The notes: generated from the sequence alone by a model not told the origin. DNA of 64,000 nt from Gemmataceae bacterium (GCA_009691845.1 SIAJ01000017.1:20096-84095); one strand, 5' to 3'. Positions 24,905 through 34,745 are shown, counted from the first letter of the stretch. Translations and numbers: made by a program.

Positions 24905-26290
24905 ATGCTCAACCGCCGCGATGCGATGATCCGTCTGGGTCAGATCGGCTTCGGCGGGGTTGCGCTTCCGGAATTGCTCGCCGCCCGACAGGCATCTGCC
25001 AACGAATTTCGTCATGAGCCGACGGCCGACTCGGTTATCTTCGTGTTCCTGTGGGGCGGACCTCCTCAGCAAGACATGTGGGACGTGAAGCCCGATGCGC
25101 CCGATGGCATCCGTTCGCAATTCAAGCCGATCGATTCAGTTGTGCCCGGCATTCGCGTCAGCGATCATATGCCCCTGTTCGCTCGACAAACGGATAAGAC
25201 CTGCATCGTGCGTTCGCTGTCGCATGGCAGCAACAATCACGAGCCCAGCGTCTACCACATGATGACCGGGCGGACAAACCCGATGCTCGCGGTGCCGCGA
25301 AACCAGCGCAATCGCCGAGAGTTCCCGTTCTTCGGCTCCGTGCTGTCACACTTCAGCCCGCCGTCCGGTTTGCCGAATTCGGTGACGATCCCTCGGCCCA
25401 TCGGGCACGACGGCGTCACCTACTCCGGAACCTACTCGGGCTTTCTCGGCCCGCGTCACGATCCGTTCGAGCAGGCACCAGCGAATTACTCGAATCAACA
25501 GGCCGCTCATCCGACGGCCACGATGCCCGACCTGGCCTTGAGCCGCGTCCAGGCACGCCATGGATTGTTGAAAATCATCGAGGAACAAGATCGCCGGCTG
25601 CAATCGGGCAAGACGACTGCCGACATGAACGAAGTCCGCGACCAGGCCATGCGCATGGTCACGTCCGATTCGGTTCGCAAGGCATTTATTCTCGATCACG
25701 AAACGCCCGGCACACGCGATCGCTATGGTCGCAACGAGTACGGCGAAAGTTTCCTGCTCGCACGTCGACTGGTCGAGGCGGGCGTGAAAGTCGTGAGCAT
25801 CGCCTGGATGCACATCGCGAAGAATGGCAAAGCGTACAATGTGTGGGATAATCACGGTGGCACCGGACCGCTCGGCACGCTGACCGGTTACCAGATGCTC
25901 AAGGAACAATATTGCCTACCGGGACTCGATCGGGGGCTAAGTACATTGCTCGACGATCTGTCCGAGCGCGGGATGCTGAAGCGAACATTGGTAGTGGCCG
26001 TTGGCGAATTCGGACGAACACCGAAGATAAACAAGGATGTGGGCCGCGATCACTGGGGCGCCTGCCAGTCGGCCATCCTCGCGGGTGGTGGAATTAAGGG
26101 CGGGCAGGTTTACGGGTCGAGCGACAAGATTGCCGCATATCCGAAGGAGAATCCGGTTTCTCCTGAGGATTTCCTGGCAACGATGTATCATGCATTAGGC
26201 CTCGCTCCCGAGGCCGAGGTGCCCGACCGCGAAGGTCGGCCACACCGAATTGTCGAAAACGGAAAGCCGGTTCTGAGTCTTTTTTCCTAA
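24905..26290 (+). CDS. DUF1501 family protein
   Basis: A 461-residue DUF1501 protein. The N-terminus (MLNRRDAMIRLGQIGFGG) is a weak Tat-like RRD signal. Family motifs follow: [83 protein letters not shown] and DHWGACQSAILAGGGIKGG. It is the middle branch of the family with an HGSNNHEPSVYHMMTGR segment. A second DUF1501 gene starts 14 bases later. The function of the family is not established; export and a sulfatase-like fold are inferred from family knowledge. Confidence 0.92.
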   Translation: MLNRRDAMIRLGQIGFGGVALPELLAARQASANEFRHEPTADSVIFVFLWGGPPQQDMWDVKPDAPDGIRSQFKPIDSVVPGIRVSDHMPLFARQTDKTCIVRSLSHGSNNHEPSVYHMMTGRTNPMLAVPRNQRNRREFPFFGSVLSHFSPPSGLPNSVTIPRPIGHDGVTYSGTYSGFLGPRHDPFEQAPANYSNQQAAHPTATMPDLALSRVQARHGLLKIIEEQDRRLQSGKTTADMNEVRDQAMRMVTSDSVRKAFILDHETPGTRDRYGRNEYGESFLLARRLVEAGVKVVSIAWMHIAKNGKAYNVWDNHGGTGPLGTLTGYQMLKEQYCLPGLDRGLSTLLDDLSERGMLKRTLVVAVGEFGRTPKINKDVGRDHWGACQSAILAGGGIKGGQVYGSSDKIAAYPKENPVSPEDFLATMYHALGLAPEAEVPDREGRPHRIVENGKPVLSLFS

Positions 26291-26304
26291 GTATAAGGAC
26301 GACG

Positions 26305-27624
26305 ATGAAACCGTTCTGCGATGGTCAAACCCGACGTGATTTTCTGCGTGTGGGCAGTGCCGGCCTCTTCGGCATGGGCCTCGGCCTGCCGCAAATGCTC
26401 GCGGCCGATCGCCTGAAGTCGCCTGGCACAAAGGACGTGTCGCTCATCTTCGTGTTCTTGCACGGCGGACTGAGCACTATCGATACGTTCGATCTGAAGC
26501 CAGAGGCACCCGCCGAGTTTCGCGGCGAGTTCAATCCGATTGCCACGAACCTGCCTGGCTACAAAGTGTGCGAGCACTTGCCGCACGTAGCGCAGGTGAT
26601 GGACCACCTTTCGGTGATTCGTTCGTTCCGCCATCACAACTCGGATCATGGGCCGGCCGATCATTACATGCTCACGGGCTATTTCCCGACGGCGGGGTTC
26701 AACCCGAGTCTGAACCCGAACAACCAGCGACCAAGCCACGGCTCGATCATCGCGAAGAAACTCGGGCCACGTGGTTCCGTGCCCCCATATGTCTGCCTGC
26801 CGAAGGTTCATGCGAGTTTTGGCTCGGCCTACCTAGGGGCGGCCTCGGCTCCATTTGGGATCGATGCCGATCCGAATGCCCCGGACTTCAGCGTGCCGGA
26901 CATCCTGCCGCCAATGAACGTTGCGGCCGATCGGCTCGACAATCGCAAGGGCCTGCTCGAAGGTCTCGACCGATTCCAGAAAACGGAAGAGGCCCGCTCG
27001 AACACGCACGCGGAAACTGTTGGCGTTTTCCAGAAAAAGGCATTTGAATTGATGACCTCGCCGGAGGCCAAGAAAGCGTTCGACATCGCGGCCGAGCCTG
27101 AAAAGCTCCGTGCGGCTTACGGTCGCCACTCGCTGGGCCAATCGTGCCTGATGGCTCGTCGGCTTGTGGAGGCGGGTGTTCGCTGCGTGACGATCGATCA
27201 CAGCAATTGGGACACGCACGACTCCAATTTCAATTCGCTGAAGAAGACGCTGCTCCCGCAGCTTGACACCGCGATGTCCATGCTCTTCAAGGATCTGGCC
27301 GAACGGGGCCTGCTCGATTCGACGCTCGTTGTCTTCACGGGCGAATTCGGACGTACCCCCCGCATCAACAAGAATGCCGGCCGTGATCACTGGGGACCGG
27401 GTTTCTCCGTGATGCTCGGCGGCGGTGGCGTGAAGGGTGGACGAATTCTCGGCACCACGGATGCACGGGCGGAAAAACCGGCCACCGACCCTTACGGCCC
27501 GGAAGACCTTTGTGCGACCATGTACAACCTGATGGGTATCAACCCGAAGGACGAGTTCCACTCGCCCGATGGCCGACCCTTGGCGATTGTGAATGGCGGG
27601 AAAATTATCGACGATCTGCTTTGA
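26305..27624 (+). CDS. DUF1501 family protein
   Basis: A 439-residue DUF1501 protein with a Tat signal (TRRDFLRVGSAGLFGMGLGL). Motifs: VFLHGGLSTIDTFDLKPEAP, VIRSFRHHNSDHGPADHYMLTG, SCLMARRLVEAGVRCVTIDH, WDTHD, VFTGEFGRTPRIN and DHWGPGFSVMLGGGGVKGG. It differs clearly in sequence from the preceding copy, so this is an old tandem pair rather than a recent duplication. It precedes the PPC-domain gene by 53 bases; the three genes look like one operon of exported proteins. Confidence 0.92.
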   Translation: MKPFCDGQTRRDFLRVGSAGLFGMGLGLPQMLAADRLKSPGTKDVSLIFVFLHGGLSTIDTFDLKPEAPAEFRGEFNPIATNLPGYKVCEHLPHVAQVMDHLSVIRSFRHHNSDHGPADHYMLTGYFPTAGFNPSLNPNNQRPSHGSIIAKKLGPRGSVPPYVCLPKVHASFGSAYLGAASAPFGIDADPNAPDFSVPDILPPMNVAADRLDNRKGLLEGLDRFQKTEEARSNTHAETVGVFQKKAFELMTSPEAKKAFDIAAEPEKLRAAYGRHSLGQSCLMARRLVEAGVRCVTIDHSNWDTHDSNFNSLKKTLLPQLDTAMSMLFKDLAERGLLDSTLVVFTGEFGRTPRINKNAGRDHWGPGFSVMLGGGGVKGGRILGTTDARAEKPATDPYGPEDLCATMYNLMGINPKDEFHSPDGRPLAIVNGGKIIDDLL

Positions 27625-27634
27625 TCCAGCGTTT

Positions 27635-27737
27635 TTCACCACAAAGACACGAAGAGCACAAAGAAGACGAACGAACCATGCGAAGATGCTTCACTACCTC
27701 ATTGTTTTCTTTGTGCACGTTGTGCCTTTGTGGTGAA
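27635..27737. repeat. Long inverted repeat spanning a gene start
   Basis: Thirty-one-base arms at 27635-27665 and 27707-27737 pair at 27 of 31 positions (left begins TTCACCACAAAG). The right arm lies inside the PPC-domain gene and encodes part of its signal peptide, so the hairpin covers the ribosome binding site and start codon. Confidence 0.7.
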
Positions 27738-30002
27738 TCTGCCTTTGCTGATCCTCCCGTGGGAACGTATCTGTTCCCCGCTGGCGGCCAGAAAGGCACC
27801 ACCGTCAAGTTTCATGTGGGTGGGCTGTATCTCGACAAATCTTGTTCACTTGAGCTGATCGGATTGGGCGTCAAAGCCTCGCCCACGGTTCAACGAACGG
27901 AGTCTCTCTGGCTCGAAGGGCCGGTACTTCCCTTGCCCGATTCGCAACGACAAGAAGACTATCCACGTGCGATGGCTGGCAGCGTCTTGATCGCAGCGGA
28001 TGCACCGTTGGGTCATCGTTATGTCTTGCTTCGTACGGCCCAGGGAATCACCTTGCCGCAACGGTTCGTCGTCGGTGAACTCCCGGAAATCGTTGAAGAA
28101 GAACTGCCCGGCTCGCCGGTTCCGGTGTTGGTGAAGGCTCCGGTCACAATCAATGGCCGCATTTTTCCGCATGAAGACATCGACATTTGGAGCGTGCCTC
28201 TCAAGAAGGGGCAGGTTCTCTCGGCCTGGGTGGAAGCAGATCGAATCGGCTCGCCACTTGAAGCCAAGATTACTTTTCGGGACCCGGACGGAAAGCTAGT
28301 CGCAGAGAGCGTGGCGACCACGGGGACCGATCCACGCACGTCGTTTACGGCGGAGGCCGACGGCACCTATCAGGTCACGATCACCGATGCCCGCTCCGAT
28401 GGTGGGCCGGCTTTCGTGTATCGCTTGAGCCTTTCGACCGACACCGTCGTCGAACGGGCTTTTCCGCTCGGTGGTCAACGCGGCTCACGCGTTGCACTTG
28501 AGTACAACGGCGCACGCTCGGCAACGGTAACCATGCCGGCCGGCGCGAAAGGCTCGCATCTGGCCCGTGTTGAATCCTCGCTTCCCTTCGCACTCGACGT
28601 CGATGAGTTCCCGGAAGTTCGCGAGCAGGACTCTCCCGATCCCGTTCGTGGAAATTTCCTTCCCGTTCCTTCGGTGGGAAACGGGCGAATCGCAACGGCA
28701 GGCGAAGTAGATCGGTGGGGATTCTCGGGACGAAAAGGGGATGCACTCGAATTCGAACTCCGTGCGAATCGGCTCGGCTCGCCGCTCTTGGGTGTGCTCG
28801 CGATCACCGATTCCGCCGGCAAGGAACTGGCCAAGGCCGAGCCAACCACGGGTGATCCCTCGCTGAAATTCAGCGTGCCTGCCGACGGCTTGTATTTCGC
28901 CACGGTGCAGGATCGCTTTCGTGGCCGCGGAGGAAATGCGTTCGCGTATCGGCTGCGTCTCGCTCGTCCCGCTCCGGACTTCGACCTCACCTTTGCGATC
29001 CCCTCACTCACGGTGACACGGGGCCAGCAAGCTGCACTCAAGCTCACAGCCCAACGCCACGGTTCGTTCACCGGACCGATCTCCCTCCAACTCGATGGCC
29101 TACCGGTTGGTTTGACACTGCCCAAGGAAATCATCATGGCGGCTGGCCAAGCCGCAGTCGATGTCCCGATCAAGGCCGAGGCATTGGCGAAAATTGATGG
29201 GTCCTTGATTCAGATTCGCGGCACGGGAATGATCCCGCTCGCTCCGTTGACGTCGATGTTTTTCCCCACAACGCGCACGGCAACCTGGTCTGCAGATGGC
29301 TCCGTGGATCGCGTGCGCCTGGCGGTGGCCGTGGCGACGCCGTTCAAGATCGCGGCAGACTACGAGATGAGACTTATTCCACGCGGCACAGTCTACACTC
29401 GCAAATATCGCATCGAGCGCAACGGCTTCGCTGGCCCGGTCGAGATCGATCTCGCCGATAAGCAAGCCCGCCATCTCCAAGGTGCGTCCGGTCCGAAATT
29501 CACTGTGCCCGGCGACAAGAGCGATTTCGACTATCCCACCACGCTGCCGTCATGGATGGAAACGGGCCGAACCTGTCGGGTTTGTGTGATGGGCACCGCG
29601 ACCCTGAAGGACCCCGACGGCACCGAGCACGTTGTGACCTACTCATCCCGCGAGCAGAACGATCAAGTGATCGCGGTGGTCGAACCCGAACGCCTAGTCC
29701 TGCGAATCGAACGCGGCACGGTCCTCGTTGAACCCGGTACATCGGCCGAGCTAAAGATCAACGTCCGTCGCGGCGATGGCATTAAAGGGCCAGCAAACAT
29801 CGAAGTGATTGTGCCTCGCGGAATCAAAGGCGTGACTGCGCTAGCCTTCCGCGTGGAGAACGAGGGCGGCCTGTTGAAGATTCAGTTCGACAAAGACGCT
29901 CGCGGCCCATTCCCGATGCCGCTGACGATTCGGGCCACGGTCATGGACGGCGACAAGCCTGTGACGGCCGAACGGAGCTTGGAGTTGGTTGGGCCACGTT
30001 AG
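27678..30002 (+). CDS. Exported PPC-domain (bacterial pre-peptidase C-terminal) protein
   Basis: A 774-residue secreted protein. The signal peptide (MRRCFTTSLFSLCTLCLCGESAFA) is unusually Cys-rich because it is encoded by an inverted repeat. Then comes a TYLFPAGGQKGTTVKFHVGG segment, two PPC-like beta-sandwich domains at about 155-265 and 330-440 (INGRIFPHEDIDIWSVPLKK; GRIATAGEVDRWGFSGRKGD), and several further beta-rich domains to the end. PPC domains are usually carried by secreted enzymes, but here no catalytic domain is seen, as in many planctomycete operon partners of DUF1501 proteins. The ATG at 27678 is the only start that places the signal peptide at the N-terminus. Confidence 0.85.
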   Translation: MRRCFTTSLFSLCTLCLCGESAFADPPVGTYLFPAGGQKGTTVKFHVGGLYLDKSCSLELIGLGVKASPTVQRTESLWLEGPVLPLPDSQRQEDYPRAMAGSVLIAADAPLGHRYVLLRTAQGITLPQRFVVGELPEIVEEELPGSPVPVLVKAPVTINGRIFPHEDIDIWSVPLKKGQVLSAWVEADRIGSPLEAKITFRDPDGKLVAESVATTGTDPRTSFTAEADGTYQVTITDARSDGGPAFVYRLSLSTDTVVERAFPLGGQRGSRVALEYNGARSATVTMPAGAKGSHLARVESSLPFALDVDEFPEVREQDSPDPVRGNFLPVPSVGNGRIATAGEVDRWGFSGRKGDALEFELRANRLGSPLLGVLAITDSAGKELAKAEPTTGDPSLKFSVPADGLYFATVQDRFRGRGGNAFAYRLRLARPAPDFDLTFAIPSLTVTRGQQAALKLTAQRHGSFTGPISLQLDGLPVGLTLPKEIIMAAGQAAVDVPIKAEALAKIDGSLIQIRGTGMIPLAPLTSMFFPTTRTATWSADGSVDRVRLAVAVATPFKIAADYEMRLIPRGTVYTRKYRIERNGFAGPVEIDLADKQARHLQGASGPKFTVPGDKSDFDYPTTLPSWMETGRTCRVCVMGTATLKDPDGTEHVVTYSSREQNDQVIAVVEPERLVLRIERGTVLVEPGTSAELKINVRRGDGIKGPANIEVIVPRGIKGVTALAFRVENEGGLLKIQFDKDARGPFPMPLTIRATVMDGDKPVTAERSLELVGPR

Positions 30003-30100
30003 GCCGTTCGTCATTCACTGCGCCATAGCGAAGCAATCGGAAATCCGGTCGGTGGGTGCCCGGCCTGCCGGACTCGCATCCCCGATGAAGAATGTCCACC

Positions 30101-30706
30101 TCACTCGTACCCCATTAGCGCGATCTCCTGGGCGAACAGACGCCCGACGCGGTCAGCTTGCTGGCGAGTGTACACTTCGCGATATGGCCGGCGGTCGGTT
30201 CGATATTCGGCCTTCGCGTTTACGCCGAGCGAACCGTCGAAGGGGATGCCGAGTTGCCCGAACACTTCCGCAAGCTCCACGCTCAGTGATTCGTAACGCA
30301 GAACACGATCGACCAAAATCCGGGCTGGGTCGTCCGGCTCCGTGTAGTTCGGGTAGTTGATCGGGAAGTCGGTTCCACTCAGGAATTGATCGAACGCCAG
30401 CGACCCATTTTGGCGATGGTTCATCATGTGGTAATACGAGAGAACTTTGTCCCACGGGTTACGCTCGACGCAAAACGTGAAGTAGCCGTTCCAAACAGAC
30501 TGGCGGACGCGGTCGCGTATTTCGTGTGCCGGCATGTGATTGAAGAAGCCCTCGTGATTTCTCGGGCGATGCGGCTTCACGTGCGGCAGAATCGGCGTGA
30601 GGATATCGTCGGGGCCGCAAAATTGCGAGAGAAAGACCTCGATGCTGGTCCCCGCGGTTTTCAGCGTCTTTACGAAGATGAAGCGGTATTTGTGGGAGAC
30701 GATCAT
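30101..30706 (-). CDS. Sulfotransferase family 2 domain protein
   Basis: A 201-residue protein predicted to transfer sulfate from PAPS to a carbohydrate. The 5'-phosphosulfate loop appears as KYRFIFVKTLKTAGTSIE and the 3'-phosphate motif as FCVERNPWDKVLSYYHMM. It is short for the family but covers the whole core, with no membrane anchor, so it is cytoplasmic. It is the last gene of a minus-strand group after DedA and the large membrane protein, 114 bases from the latter. The context suggests sulfation of a surface glycan, which is an inference. Confidence 0.82.
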   Translation of the reverse strand: MIVSHKYRFIFVKTLKTAGTSIEVFLSQFCGPDDILTPILPHVKPHRPRNHEGFFNHMPAHEIRDRVRQSVWNGYFTFCVERNPWDKVLSYYHMMNHRQNGSLAFDQFLSGTDFPINYPNYTEPDDPARILVDRVLRYESLSVELAEVFGQLGIPFDGSLGVNAKAEYRTDRRPYREVYTRQQADRVGRLFAQEIALMGYE

Positions 30707-30820
30707 GACGCAACTTCTGCTGTATTTGGCGAGCCGGGAGCGTTAGCGACCGGAGTCTGGGGATTTACTTTCGCTGGCACCAGTCGCTGAAAACCCGCAC
30801 TCGGAGCGCGCGGGCGTCAC

Positions 30821-33043
30821 TCAGTCCCGCGTCGTCAGCCGAACCTCCGTCGCGCTCCACGCCACCTGCGGACGAATGAACCCACTCGATTTCGGCGTTG
30901 CCTCGAATATCAACAGGTGCTCTCCGGGTGGTAGTTCGAAATCAAGGACGAAGGGCCCGCGATCATTCGGCACCGCGTCATGACGACCGACAGTTAGCCT
31001 CGGGCTGGATACATGGACCTCCAGATCGCGATTCGTGTGACGCTGCCAGTTCATCGAGAGCGTCAGTTGTCTGGATTCCTTGCCGGGATTGATCAGCCGC
31101 ATGGTACTCGAATATCGGGCTCGTCGTGGTTCGGGCGGCGAGACGGGTGCCCACGGTAAAAACCCGTCCTGAAGTAGCACGCTGGGCCGATTCAGGAGAC
31201 GGTTCTTCTCCCGTTCCAGTGTCGCGGGATCCAGGGTGTCATGCAGTGATTTGGCAATCGGTGTGAGCGAAAAGAGCAACTGCTCCCCGGAATCGGACGC
31301 GAGCATCTCTTTTCCCAATATCCGCCGCAACGCGTCCGTCATGACCTTTCCGTCATCCGCGAAGCCACGACGATCGACGTACACCGCCTCGAATCCCGAA
31401 AGGGCAAGTGCTCGCACCATTTGTTCGGGCGTTAGCCGGGCGACATGTTGATGCCACTCGTCCCAACGGCGATTGCGATTGGTGCCGTAGCTGAAGCGCA
31501 AAGTTCGCGAATAGGAATGGCAGGCCAGGTGGGCGTAGTCCGGCATTCGATAGGGCGTGCCCGCTTCCGGATAGGAGATGGCCGGTAGCTGGAACACCAT
31601 CGCGTTCGCAGGCAAGGCCTCCTCCATGCGTTTCACGAAACCAGACCACGCATCGTGGTTCTTCTGCAACTCCGCATGTTTTGGAGCCTGGCGCTCGGAC
31701 GTAAGGTCCCACAGGCCGAACAGAAGCAGCCCGGCCGCGGCAAGCCAAACGCGGCGACGATGCCCGCGTGCCGCCCACTTGTCCACGAGCAGACCGACGG
31801 TGAGCAAACAAAAGAACGCAACGAAGACGCAGACGCGGTTGTAGCAGCGCATCTGCGGGAAAACCAGAAAATTGAACAGCCCTCCGAGTCCGCCACTCGC
31901 ACCGAGCACAACTGCTGCAATATTCAAAGCCGATAGTCCGCCGATTAGCGTTGTTCCAGCTCGTGGCATCAACAATCGACCACACAGAACCACAAACCCG
32001 GCCACGCCCACGAATCCCAGCAAACTATCGCGGTTTTCGCTGCGTTGCATCTCTTCCGCGTTGTACAGTAGCGTGAGCTCTCCGATTTCGCGCACACGAT
32101 GCGAGCCAGACGGCAGCACCAGCTTCGTGATCTTCAGACAGTACACATCCGCCTCATTCCAGTGACGATGGGCCACCGCCGGGTTCGCACCCTGCTCGCG
32201 TTGCGCAAGGATAAACGGCAGCGTGCAGGCCAAGCCGACCGCCGACACCCAGGCAGCCGAGGCCAGTCCAGCCCACCATGCCCGCCAGGAACCTTCGGCA
32301 AAGGAACGGTACACTCCCGCGACCACCAGAAAATAGCAGCCGAAGAAGGCGTAGTAGGGGGAGCTTGCCGCCACGATGGCCGCGAGCAGAAGCGTCCATC
32401 CCGTAGTCGCATTCCAGGCCGCGAACTTGCGTTTTCCGGCGTGGTCCGCGGGACGAAAGAACGGCAGGCGGCCGGCCAGGATCCAGATGGTCGGCAGCAG
32501 AATCAGCGGGACCGTGTGATAGTACGCGAGCATGGTGTGCGTGAACGCTCGCCCCGCGTGGTAGGGAAGAAACGTATAAACAATCGCCAAGGCGAAGGCG
32601 ACCGGCCGCGAGATGCCGAGAGCGCGCAGAACCGCGAACGAGCAAGCCGCTACCACCGGATAGCTGAGCAGGCACCACAGATTGAACGCGAGAAAAACAT
32701 TCCCCGTCCACGACAACACGCGGAGAGTGAGATAGTGGGCATGTTCGGGCAGCGGGTAATCGAGGCGTTCGGCGACGCCCGGGGCACCGAGGCGCTCGGC
32801 CTTCCAGGGCCAACCGGATTCTTGAATCGATTTAACGAGAGAAAGTAGGGCCGCGGAATCGTTCTGGGCCGGGCAAAGCGGGGCAGAGAGGTCGGCTCGG
32901 TACAGGCGAAAGTTGTAACCGAGGTAAACGAGCGTGAATAGGACTAGAACCGCATACCACGCCAACCGCACGCGGAAACGCTCCGGAGCCGGCGAGGTGG
33001 CCGGCATGACCGAGGTCGCGGGACGTTCCTTCGTCCAAAGCAT
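30821..33043 (-). CDS. Large multi-pass membrane protein, GT-C glycosyltransferase-like
   Basis: A 740-residue protein with about 11 hydrophobic segments in residues 28-430, then a soluble C-terminus: an alpha/beta part (about 470-600, MVFQLPAISYPEAGTPYRMPDY...FEAVYVDRRGF) and a beta-rich end. The layout, many helices with large extracytoplasmic loops and a soluble tail, is that of GT-C-fold glycosyltransferases or YfhO-like proteins that move sugars or glycerol phosphate onto surface polymers. No signature motif proves this. It starts 18 bases after the DedA stop and precedes the sulfotransferase gene, so an operon working on the cell envelope is likely. Confidence 0.65.
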   Translation of the reverse strand: MLWTKERPATSVMPATSPAPERFRVRLAWYAVLVLFTLVYLGYNFRLYRADLSAPLCPAQNDSAALLSLVKSIQESGWPWKAERLGAPGVAERLDYPLPEHAHYLTLRVLSWTGNVFLAFNLWCLLSYPVVAACSFAVLRALGISRPVAFALAIVYTFLPYHAGRAFTHTMLAYYHTVPLILLPTIWILAGRLPFFRPADHAGKRKFAAWNATTGWTLLLAAIVAASSPYYAFFGCYFLVVAGVYRSFAEGSWRAWWAGLASAAWVSAVGLACTLPFILAQREQGANPAVAHRHWNEADVYCLKITKLVLPSGSHRVREIGELTLLYNAEEMQRSENRDSLLGFVGVAGFVVLCGRLLMPRAGTTLIGGLSALNIAAVVLGASGGLGGLFNFLVFPQMRCYNRVCVFVAFFCLLTVGLLVDKWAARGHRRRVWLAAAGLLLFGLWDLTSERQAPKHAELQKNHDAWSGFVKRMEEALPANAMVFQLPAISYPEAGTPYRMPDYAHLACHSYSRTLRFSYGTNRNRRWDEWHQHVARLTPEQMVRALALSGFEAVYVDRRGFADDGKVMTDALRRILGKEMLASDSGEQLLFSLTPIAKSLHDTLDPATLEREKNRLLNRPSVLLQDGFLPWAPVSPPEPRRARYSSTMRLINPGKESRQLTLSMNWQRHTNRDLEVHVSSPRLTVGRHDAVPNDRGPFVLDFELPPGEHLLIFEATPKSSGFIRPQVAWSATEVRLTTRD

Positions 33044-33061
33044 GATGCACTCGAAATAATG

Positions 33062-33856
33062 TTACAGGGACAGCTTGGCCGGTCTTGGCTCCTCACTTTT
33101 TATCTCGGCTCGTGCTGGCGGCGAATGGGTGGCGAAACCGTGTGGCCGGCCATCGATCACGCCGACCGTTCCCGCTTTGTGCTCCGGCACGGGATGATTG
33201 GCGATATTCACCATCGACATCCCGAGCATGGGCAGCTCTTCCGGGCTGCCGGTCGCCACCGGCCTCCGAACGAATGCCGCGGTGATAAACCCGGCAATGA
33301 ACGACAGAATGGCGATGATCGCGAGTTGGCGATAGCTCTCCACCTGGTGGAGCAGATTCATGAACGTGTCCGTCAGACCCCATGCCAGCCAGAAAATCAG
33401 ATTTACGCCAGGGATGGCGTAGAGAAAGTCGGCCAGGAGAAACTTGCGGAACGGCAGACGAACGATGCCGGCGGAAAGGAACACCGGCGTACGAATGCCG
33501 GGTAAGACTCGTGCGATCAACAGAATGCGAATGCCGTATTCGTGAAAATTCTTCTCGATCTTCTGAAAGCGTTCGGGGGAAAGAACTCGCCTTTGAACCC
33601 ACTTACGCGTGATCAGCCAGGGCCCCCACGTGCGGCCGACCCAGTACAAAAACGCATCACACACGACCACACCGATGATGCACAGTGGCAGCATCGCCCA
33701 CCAGAACATGCCGCTCTCAGGATCTCCCCAGGCGCGTCCGACCATGACCCCGCCTGTCGCAATCGGAATCTCCTCGGGGATCGGAGCGCCGACAGACGCC
33801 GCCACGAGCATGCCGAAGACGCTGGCATATTGCCAGAAGTCGGCGGACGATAGCAT
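33062..33856 (-). CDS. DedA family membrane protein
   Basis: A 264-residue integral membrane protein of the DedA/SNARE-associated (VTT) superfamily, members of which recycle polyprenyl phosphate or phospholipids across the membrane. The diagnostic parts are GAPIPEEIPIATGG (the E and P of the re-entrant loop), FLYWVGRTWG, ARVLPGIRTPVFLSAGIVRLPFRKFLL and a C-terminal helix; the last 60 residues are a polar tail. The ATG at 33856 follows GGAGG by eight bases; the frame further upstream has no similarity. A lipid-carrier role would suit its neighbours in glycan assembly. Confidence 0.88.
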   Translation of the reverse strand: MLSSADFWQYASVFGMLVAASVGAPIPEEIPIATGGVMVGRAWGDPESGMFWWAMLPLCIIGVVVCDAFLYWVGRTWGPWLITRKWVQRRVLSPERFQKIEKNFHEYGIRILLIARVLPGIRTPVFLSAGIVRLPFRKFLLADFLYAIPGVNLIFWLAWGLTDTFMNLLHQVESYRQLAIIAILSFIAGFITAAFVRRPVATGSPEELPMLGMSMVNIANHPVPEHKAGTVGVIDGRPHGFATHSPPARAEIKSEEPRPAKLSL

Positions 33857-34025
33857 CCCAAATGCCTCCGAAGGTCGGTAGGGTGATAGCGTACAGCAAC
33901 TTACGGACCGAAGAAAGGCCGACTGAGAGTTGCGGCACGAACTCACTTCGACATGGGAGTCGGCACACTCCATTTGCCGATGGCTCCGTAGACTGAGAAG
34001 CCGTGTCGAGAATCACACGAATGTC

Positions 34026-34122
34026 GCCCTTCGCTCCGCGAAAGTGTGAGCGACGTGCTGTCGATGAAAACACTCGGCCCGAGCAGGTGGGCTGCATCTC
34101 ACCCTTTCGCGGAGCGAAAGGC
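34026..34122. repeat. Intergenic inverted repeat upstream of trpG
   Basis: Twenty-five-base arms at 34026-34050 and 34098-34122 match with two differences (left begins GCCCTTCGCTCC), around a 47-base loop. It occupies most of the 304-base gap between divergent DedA and trpG genes. A degenerate piece of a different repeat (GGCACACTCC) lies at 33963-33972. No gene was seen in the gap. Confidence 0.6.
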
Positions 34123-34160
34123 AACAATAAGCTACAAGGACCAGACTTCGAGACCGAACC

Positions 34161-34745
34161 ATGATCCTGCTGATCGACAATTACGATTCGTTCACCTACA
34201 ACCTCGTCCAGCGTTTCGGGGAGATCAACCCCGACTTGCCGATGACCGTCGTGCGTAACGATCGGATCACAATCGACGAAATCGCGGCCGTGAAGCCGAC
34301 GCACATCATCATCTCGCCCGGCCCCTGCACGCCGAACGAGGCGGGCATTTCGAACGAGGTCTTGAAGAAATTCGCTGCGACGACGCCGATCTTTGGCGTT
34401 TGTCTCGGCCATCAATGCATCGGCCACACGTTCGGAGGCGAAGTCATTCGCAACTGGCGGATCATGCACGGCAAGGTTTCCCCGATTCACCACGACGGCA
34501 AAGGAGTTTTCGCGGGGCTGTCCAATCCGTTCGAGGCAACCCGCTATCACAGCCTGGTCATCAACAAAGAATCGTGGAAAAACCCGGACTTCGACATCAC
34601 CGCCTGGACAGATGAAGGTGAGATCATGGGTGTCCGCCACAAAACCTGGCCGCTGCACGGCGTCCAGTTCCATCCAGAAAGCTTCCTCACAGTTGAAGGC
34701 CCGAGGATTCTGAAGAACTTTCTGGACCTGGCGAACTGGCGGTGA
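34161..34745 (+). CDS. Glutamine amidotransferase, TrpG/PabA type
   Basis: The amidotransferase subunit that supplies ammonia from glutamine to anthranilate synthase (tryptophan) or aminodeoxychorismate synthase (folate). In 194 residues it shows LLIDNYDSFTYNL, ISPGPCTP, the nucleophile elbow FGVCLGHQ (C81) and GVQFHPESF (H171, E173), a full catalytic triad. No trpE/pabB partner is adjacent, so the pathway cannot be fixed; many bacteria use one such subunit for both. The ATG is preceded by a weak ribosome site. Repeats flank it on both sides. Confidence 0.92.
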   Translation: MILLIDNYDSFTYNLVQRFGEINPDLPMTVVRNDRITIDEIAAVKPTHIIISPGPCTPNEAGISNEVLKKFAATTPIFGVCLGHQCIGHTFGGEVIRNWRIMHGKVSPIHHDGKGVFAGLSNPFEATRYHSLVINKESWKNPDFDITAWTDEGEIMGVRHKTWPLHGVQFHPESFLTVEGPRILKNFLDLANWR

